A stretch of DNA of 64,000 nucleotides from Piscibacillus sp052246295 (GTDB lineage Bacteria; Bacillota; Bacilli; Bacillales; Alkalibacillaceae). The stretch's first letter is position 1; every line of letters begins with the position of its first letter. Below the pieces are notes generated by a model. The model was not told where the DNA came from. It saw only the letters and a program-made list of their open reading frames with translations, and ran no database searches. The DNA lies in assembly GCA_052246295.1 (NCBI GenBank), contig JBQQCO010000004.1. The stretch is one strand, 5' to 3'. The position numbers and the translations under genes were made by a program. Of this stretch, positions 59,543-64,000 are shown piece by piece.

Positions 59543-61444
59543 ATGGAATTATCCAATACGTATAAACAACCATTTTTAGAGAAAATATCCGTTCATAAAG
59601 AGCTCGTTTTTGCTATTGTTGGTGGACTTTTACTATTACTTGCTTACTTAAGTGAAATGAATCAAGCAAATGGCATTTGGGTAGCCATGCTTTATACTCT
59701 CGCCTACATAATAGGCGGATACTATAAAGCAAAAGAAGGCATTGAAGACCTCATTTATGATAGAAGCTTAAACGTTGAAATTTTAATGATCATAGCAGCT
59801 GTTGGAGCTGCATCAATTGGTTATTGGCATGAGGGTGCTATCCTGATTTTCATCTTTTCATTAAGTGGAGCGCTGGAAACTTACTCTCTACAAAAAAGTG
59901 AAAAAGATCTATCCAAACTTATTAAACTAGCACCAGAAGAAGCAAACCTAATAACCGAGCATGATACAGTCACGCCAGTTCGGGTAAGCCAGCTTAAAAT
60001 AGGAGATAGAATTTTAATTAGAAATGGTGAGCGTGTCCCTGCAGATGGAAAAATTATGAGCGGGATCACATCCATTGATGAGTCTACGATTACAGGTGAA
60101 TCGATGCCTGTCAATAAAGACGTTGGGGATGAGGTGTTTAACGGGACAATGAACGGAAGTGGTTCAATTGTTGTTGAAGTGACTAAAAAGGATGAAGATT
60201 CGCTATTTCAAAAGATGATTCGTCTTGTTGAAGAAGCTAAAGGAAATCGCCCTCCTTCTCAACAATTGATAGAAAAAATTGAAGGCCCGTATGTTGTGAC
60301 TGTATTACTCGTCGTATCACTCATGCTCGTCATACCACCATTCGCTTTTGATTGGAGTTTTGACCAAACCTTTTACCGAGCCATGGTGTTACTAGTAGTT
60401 GCATCACCTTGCGCAGTCGTCGCCTCCATCATGCCTGCCTTATTATCCGCAATCAGTTCAGGAGCAAGAAATGGCGTCTTAATGAAAGGCGGCACCTATT
60501 TAGAACAGCTATCTAAAGTTAAAGCTGTTGCTTTTGATAAGACAGGAACGATTACAAAAGGCGAGCCGGAGGTTACGGACTTTGAAACTGTAATAGATGA
60601 CGAAGACATTTTACAAAACATCCTAGCGATTGAAAAACAGTCGAGTCACCCATTAGCACGTGCGATCGTCTCATTTGCTGAAGCTGGTGATAGTACTGGG
60701 CAAGTTTCTGTACAGTCAACTGAAGACTTACCTGGCCAAGGAGTTAGAGCTATGATTGGCGAAAGTGTATGGATGCTCGGAAACGAACGACTTATTGAGA
60801 AGGTGGATGTTTTTCCAGATGTATTACGTAAAAAACGTGAATTACTTCAAAGTGAAGGCAAAACTGTTGTCTATGTGGCTAAAGATGATAAGTTGGTTGC
60901 TGTAATTGGCGTCAAAGACCAAATTAGACCAGAAGCCAAGGCACTCATTCAATTTTTAAATCAACAAGGTGTTAAAACAATCATGATTACTGGTGACCAT
61001 GAACAGACTGCCGCCTCAATTGGTCATGAAGCTGGTTTGACCGAATGGATTTCGGAATGTTTACCAGAGGAGAAGGTTTTACAAGTTGAAAAACTTAGAG
61101 AAGCTTACGGGTCTGTCGCCATGGTCGGCGATGGTGTAAATGACGCACCTGCTATAGCGAAAGCCGATATTGGAATCGCAATGGGCAATGGAACAGACGT
61201 TGCGATTGAAACATCGGACTTAGTCTTGATGAACAGCGAACTTCACAAAATTGAACGTTCTTACAAACTATCAACAAAACTGAACCGAATCATTAAACAA
61301 AATCTCATATTTTCAATTGCTGTTATTATACTATTAATCACAGCTAACTTTGCCCAAAACTTAACACTTCCACTAGGCGTCATCGGCCACGAAGGCAGTA
61401 CAATTCTCGTGATCTTGAATGGTCTTCGTCTACTAAAAGGGTAA
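59543..61444 (+). CDS. P1B-4-type heavy-metal ATPase (PfeT/ZosA-like)
   Basis: A 633-residue metal-exporting P-type ATPase without an N-terminal metal-binding domain. Motifs are TGESMPV (actuator), ASPCAVVASI in the sixth helix (SPC, residues 288-290), the phosphorylated Asp332 in FDKTGTITKGEP, SSHPLARA, and HEGSTILVILN in the last helices. SPC plus HEGxT is the P1B-4 signature; members export Fe2+, Co2+ or Zn2+ (PfeT/ZosA in B. subtilis). GGAGGGG stands six bases before the ATG at 59543; an earlier start lies in the array. It has its own terminator. Confidence 0.93.
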   Translation: MELSNTYKQPFLEKISVHKELVFAIVGGLLLLLAYLSEMNQANGIWVAMLYTLAYIIGGYYKAKEGIEDLIYDRSLNVEILMIIAAVGAASIGYWHEGAILIFIFSLSGALETYSLQKSEKDLSKLIKLAPEEANLITEHDTVTPVRVSQLKIGDRILIRNGERVPADGKIMSGITSIDESTITGESMPVNKDVGDEVFNGTMNGSGSIVVEVTKKDEDSLFQKMIRLVEEAKGNRPPSQQLIEKIEGPYVVTVLLVVSLMLVIPPFAFDWSFDQTFYRAMVLLVVASPCAVVASIMPALLSAISSGARNGVLMKGGTYLEQLSKVKAVAFDKTGTITKGEPEVTDFETVIDDEDILQNILAIEKQSSHPLARAIVSFAEAGDSTGQVSVQSTEDLPGQGVRAMIGESVWMLGNERLIEKVDVFPDVLRKKRELLQSEGKTVVYVAKDDKLVAVIGVKDQIRPEAKALIQFLNQQGVKTIMITGDHEQTAASIGHEAGLTEWISECLPEEKVLQVEKLREAYGSVAMVGDGVNDAPAIAKADIGIAMGNGTDVAIETSDLVLMNSELHKIERSYKLSTKLNRIIKQNLIFSIAVIILLITANFAQNLTLPLGVIGHEGSTILVILNGLRLLKG

Positions 61445-61449
61445 TCGGG

Positions 61450-61479
61450 AGGAACCTCTTGCGTGAGGTTCTTTTTTAT
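61450..61479 (+). terminator. terminator after the metal ATPase
   Basis: Stem GAACCTC / GAGGTTC followed by TTTTTT. Confidence 0.9.
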
Positions 61480-61582
61480 ATGATGTTTGTGTAAGATAAA
61501 CATAAAGTTTAAAGGAACTAACAAATAAAGTACTGTAGGTTTAGTGATCTAATTATGAAAATGCTTAGATAATAAAAAGGCG

Positions 61583-61990
61583 GTGATTGAAATAACGAGC
61601 TTAATAGCCGGATATGGTCTGGATAAGCGTGGTTACATTATAAGTGATGTTAGTAAAGATAAAATTAATGAGGTTTTTAACCGGGCGTTAAAAAGGTTAG
61701 AAACAGCTTCTCATGAAGAAGACTTTATAACATATACACAGAATTTCGCTCGTAAACTCATTCGAACATATTATTCAATGGTGATGGCGCGTTCCCAAAT
61801 TTGGACCACACGCCTCCACGAACAGGCTGAAGTCTTCCTTATTTACTTCACTGAGAAAGAACCAATCGTACGAACTCTCCTAGAGTGGGTAGATCAACCA
61901 CCAAAGGATTTTAATGTTGTATATGAGTTGTTTAAACGTGAAGGAGAATGGGCTAGTGCGAATTTTATTAATGAAGCTCAATTTCATTAA
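61583..61990 (+). CDS. conserved-looking protein of unknown function
   Basis: A 135-residue mostly helical soluble protein (SLIAGYGLDKRGYIISDVS, then IRTYYSMVMARSQIWTTRL). I do not recognise the family. The frame begins with a GTG at 61583 that lies inside an almost perfect ribosome site, AAGGCGGTGA, so a start two or three codons later (ATT or ATA) fits the spacing better; no ATG or TTG in frame is close. Codon use looks ordinary. It is followed by a good terminator and stands alone between the metal ATPase and the DUF2975 pair. Confidence 0.65.
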   Translation: MIEITSLIAGYGLDKRGYIISDVSKDKINEVFNRALKRLETASHEEDFITYTQNFARKLIRTYYSMVMARSQIWTTRLHEQAEVFLIYFTEKEPIVRTLLEWVDQPPKDFNVVYELFKREGEWASANFINEAQFH

Positions 61991-61999
61991 GGGTTCATA

Positions 62000-62030
62000 A
62001 AAAGCTTTGGCCCTGCCCAAGCTTTTTTGT
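62000..62030 (+). terminator. terminator
   Basis: Arms AAAGCTT / AAGCTTT with inner GG/CC and a run of six T, after the unknown gene. Confidence 0.85.
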
Positions 62031-62145
62031 GTTTGATTAAATCAATAAATTAATAGTAAACTCGTAATTTTATTCAATAACTTTTTATTGATAAACGATA
62101 AATTTTATAATAAAATATAATTATTAACACAAGTGAGGTGCTCTT

Positions 62146-62628
62146 ATGAGAAATGGATCAACGTTGTTTTTAAGATTAGCTGTTATTCTCATCGGTCTTC
62201 CGATTTTAGCTTTGTGTATTTTCTTAGTACCAAAGATAGGTGAGTTTGCAGCTGAGCTTTATCCTGAAATGTCATACATTAAATATTTAATCATGCTATT
62301 ATTTTATACTACGGCTATCCCTTTCTATTATGCTTTGTATCAAGCTTTCAAACTGTTAAACTATATTGATAAGAATAAAGCTTTCTCCGAGTTATCTGTG
62401 AAAGCCTTGAAGTTGATTAAGTACTGTGCCATTTCGATTAGTGGATTGTATGCGATTGGCATGCCGCTTTTTTATCTAATAGCGGAAAGAGACGATGCGC
62501 CCGGCATTATCCTAATAGGAATGATTATTATTTTTGCTTCAATGGTGGTTGCCGTGTTCGCGGCTCTATTACAAAAATTATTACATGAAGCTTTTTATAT
62601 TAAATCTGAGAACGAGCTAACGGTTTGA
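62146..62628 (+). CDS. DUF2975 membrane protein (YoaS-like)
   Basis: A 160-residue protein with four helices (about 8-30, 44-66, 82-105, 118-142). FKLLNYIDKNKAFSELSVKALKLIKYC between helices two and three is the mark of DUF2975. B. subtilis yoaS, followed by the small regulator yozG, is the same arrangement as here. GTGAGGTG precedes the ATG. A paired regulator starts 11 bases downstream. The function is unknown, possibly sensing of membrane state. Confidence 0.82.
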   Translation: MRNGSTLFLRLAVILIGLPILALCIFLVPKIGEFAAELYPEMSYIKYLIMLLFYTTAIPFYYALYQAFKLLNYIDKNKAFSELSVKALKLIKYCAISISGLYAIGMPLFYLIAERDDAPGIILIGMIIIFASMVVAVFAALLQKLLHEAFYIKSENELTV

Positions 62629-62638
62629 GGTGAAAAAC

Positions 62639-62869
62639 ATGGCGATTATAATCAATATCGATGTCATGCTAGCGAAAAGGAAAATGAGTGTAACAGAACT
62701 ATCTGAACGAGTAGGGATTACGATGGCGAACCTATCGATTTTGAAAAACGGTAAAGCAAAAGCAGTGCGTTTTTCAACTTTAGAGGCAATCTGTAAAGCG
62801 CTAGATTGCCAGCCCGGGGATATATTAGAGTATCGTGACGATGAAGAAGCACCTGACCAGAAGGGATAA
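62639..62869 (+). CDS. small XRE-family regulator (YozG-like)
   Basis: A 76-residue Cro/CI-type helix-turn-helix: IINIDVMLAKRKMSVTELSE and VGITMANLSILKNGKAKAVR, then FSTLEAICKALDCQPGDILEY. It is of the YozG type that accompanies DUF2975 proteins. GAGGTG is placed six bases before the ATG at 62639; an upstream GTG is embedded in that site. It shares the transcript of the preceding membrane protein and may control that operon. Confidence 0.88.
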   Translation: MAIIINIDVMLAKRKMSVTELSERVGITMANLSILKNGKAKAVRFSTLEAICKALDCQPGDILEYRDDEEAPDQKG

Positions 62870-62895
62870 AATGTGTGGGGATTACATCAAAAAAT

Positions 62896-62942
62896 GAAGA
62901 CGAATATTGGGTGATAGTATATCACCTAGTATTCGTCTTATT
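62896..62942 (+). terminator. terminator after the YozG-like gene
   Basis: Arms AAGACGAATA / TATTCGTCTT with an inner GGTGATA / TATCACC stem, followed by a short T-run. Confidence 0.85.
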
Positions 62943-63047
62943 TATGGTGGCGTCATCTGTTGCCCCACTTCTTATTTTATTTACCTAAGCTGAATTTCTT
63001 CACCACAGGCCGTAGCTAACTTTTGAACTCTTGAAAAGCCTTTTGAA

Positions 63048-63581
63048 TCAGTTAGAAGTATCTGAACGGATTGAACCAATTAAATTATTCACCTTCAAAA
63101 ATCGTGATGAGTGATGAATAAATAGTAAAAAGAATGCCAAACAAATAATGGATACAACTATTGCAAAAAATGGGCTGAACAACTCAGAGCTCGGATCCTT
63201 GCCTACTAAAAATAAGTTCACGAGCGAGAAGATAAACCCAAATGAGAAAACACCTAAAACGTGTTGGGTCACCCGGCTTTTCATAAAATCTTGTAAAGTT
63301 CGTGGAGAAAATTGCGTGCTATACGTAGATAAAACAACCATGATGGTAGAGAAGCTAATCGTTGTCATCGTTAGAATGGCTGTTACCATAGATCCATAAA
63401 TCGTCTGAGTAACACTTTTTTCAGTTAAAAATATAGATGGAATATCGTTTTTTATGGCCGATAAAACCCATTGATCCATTAAACTGATAACTGCTACAGC
63501 TAATAATGATAACATGCTATATATGGCTGGTAGGAACCAGAAACTATCTCTTACATTAATCCAGATCTTGCCTTTATTCAT
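63048..63581 (-). CDS. DUF2254 membrane protein, C-terminally truncated
   Basis: A 177-residue protein matching the N-terminal half of DUF2254, which is normally about 400 residues: helices at 14-36 and 63-85, the segment MVVLSTYSTQFSPRTLQDFM, then two more helices and SSRFLKVNNLIGSIRSDTSN, where it stops. The usual second half, a soluble domain, is absent; no continuation longer than about 30 residues was seen in the other frames before 62950. So this is probably a decayed gene, though the membrane part could still be made. Confidence 0.7.
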   Translation of the reverse strand: MNKGKIWINVRDSFWFLPAIYSMLSLLAVAVISLMDQWVLSAIKNDIPSIFLTEKSVTQTIYGSMVTAILTMTTISFSTIMVVLSTYSTQFSPRTLQDFMKSRVTQHVLGVFSFGFIFSLVNLFLVGKDPSSELFSPFFAIVVSIICLAFFLLFIHHSSRFLKVNNLIGSIRSDTSN

Positions 63582-63684
63582 TAGAAGTCCTTCTTTCTTG
63601 TCTTTGGCATAGTTAATTCATTCCCCTTCACAGCAGTTTTAAAAGTGCAATTTTTTCCTTTTTGAATATCATTAAATGAGTTTT

Positions 63685-63800
63685 GTCTAATATTTCAAAA
63701 AATCTTCTAGTAAAATTCAAATTTTGTCTAGTAAATTTGTGATTTTGTCTAGTAAAAGCAATGAATTGTCTAGTATACAAAAAAATGTCTAGTAAAATTG
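63685..63800 (+). repeat. 20-21-bp phased array, CTAGTAAA family (copy 2)
   Basis: Six cores (CTAAT or CTAGT) at 63687, 63707, 63728, 63749, 63770 and 63789: steps of 20, 21, 21, 21 and 19. Units read TTTTGTCTAGTAAA with an A/T spacer, in the same orientation as the copy at 18848-19003, although the neighbouring genes are on the minus strand. Confidence 0.9.
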
Positions 63801-63881
63801 CACTTAAGGAAAGAGCGCGATGTCCCTTGACCCACTAGATAAAACTTAAAAGACAAGGATAAAAATGCTAACATAAGAAAA

Positions 63882-63912
63882 ACCGGACGTAAAAACCACG
63901 TCCGGTCCTCTT
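63882..63912 (-). terminator. terminator for the gene entering from the right
   Basis: Stem ACCGGACGT / ACGTCCGGT on the minus strand followed by TTTTTCTT. Confidence 0.88.
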
Positions 63913-63917
63913 TTGGG

Positions 63918-64000
63918 TTAGTGCTTACCTTTGAATGTATGCGTTTTACCTCTAACATCAATATATTCAACAGGATACATTTCTCCATTACATTGCTCAC
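63918..64000 (-). CDS. partial small protein of unknown function (C-terminus)
   Basis: The minus-strand frame EQCNGEMYPVEYIDVRGK then THTFKGKH runs from the edge to a TAA at 63918, followed by a terminator; 26 residues are visible. A Cys in the first residues may pair with one outside the window. I do not recognise the family. A longer frame that covers the same bases in another phase is rejected because it runs through the terminator and the array. Confidence 0.6.
   Translation of the reverse strand, partial: EQCNGEMYPVEYIDVRGKTHTFKGKH

Noticed and set aside
552..63800. CRISPR arrays suggested by the regular repeats
   Set aside because: Repeat units are only 8-16 bp with 5-12-bp spacers at a 21-bp period, far below CRISPR sizes, and no cas genes occur in the window.
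63770..64000. 76-residue minus-strand ORF at the right edge
   Set aside because: It runs through the phased array and a terminator; a different frame ends at 63918 just before that terminator and fits better.
1..64000. tRNA or rRNA genes
   Set aside because: No cloverleaf with CCA-type end or GTTCGAAT-like T-loop was found; TTCGAA strings occur in terminators and coding regions only.

Overview
The window is a stretch of a low-GC Gram-positive chromosome, almost certainly Bacillaceae. The evidence is AAGGAGG-type ribosome sites, a GatCAB amidotransferase, single-chain glycyl-tRNA synthetase behind a T-box, and a pcrB-pcrA-ligA-camS block plus gatCAB, dgkB and rlmCD that recall the Bacillus subtilis yer/yef region. 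A BCCT betaine carrier, a PutP/OpuE proline carrier and a sparse, operon-rich gene order suggest a salt-tolerant, motile genus; that is inference. No rRNA, tRNA, phage, insertion sequence or CRISPR array was seen.

Layout. 1-8.4 kb: end of an acyl-CoA dehydrogenase-like gene, an MMPL exporter with its TetR regulator, a zinc peptidase, GMP reductase, BCCT transporter, HAD phosphatase. 8.4-20.2 kb: SNF2/SWIM helicase, chemoreceptor, a nonsense-broken DUF2569-type gene, luciferase-like oxidoreductase, MFS carrier, small XRE/membrane pair, cupin. 20.4-29.1 kb: proline symporter with a 36-residue partner protein, two NUDIX enzymes, polysaccharide deacetylase, GPP34, a flavin reductase beside a deleted DoxX gene, frataxin-like and YdeI-like proteins, tRNA dihydrouridine synthase. 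29.2-37.5 kb: two RlmCD-type methyltransferases, a probable small RNA, DgkB, GatBAC. 38-48 kb: TldE/TldD, PepF, an ATP-grasp ligase pair behind a broken first gene, an Rgg-type regulator, an amidohydrolase/PP-loop pair. 48.4-58.5 kb: toxin-like small peptide, RocA, CamS, LigA, PcrA, PcrB, T-box and GlyQS. 58.5-64 kb: paired fluoride channels, P1B-4 metal ATPase, DUF2975/XRE pair, truncated DUF2254 gene.

The most unusual content is between genes. Nine intergenic arrays are built from short units repeating every 20-21 bp, often exactly 21 bp, which is two turns of B-DNA. Five sequence families are present (cores GAACGGG, CTAGTAAA, TATCTAA, CCTGCAGG and CGACCCC). Units mostly start with a TTTA-like prefix, and every array reads in the same chromosomal orientation whatever the direction of the neighbouring genes. 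One family (CGACCCC) is a composite of about 115 bp with identical internal spacing at three loci. A tenth, irregular cluster lies at 30.8-31.1 kb. Separately, three copies of a hairpin-forming element of about 120 bp show compensatory changes in their stems; one lies in the glyQS leader and one downstream of guaC. A different dispersed repeat lies in the mmpL leader.
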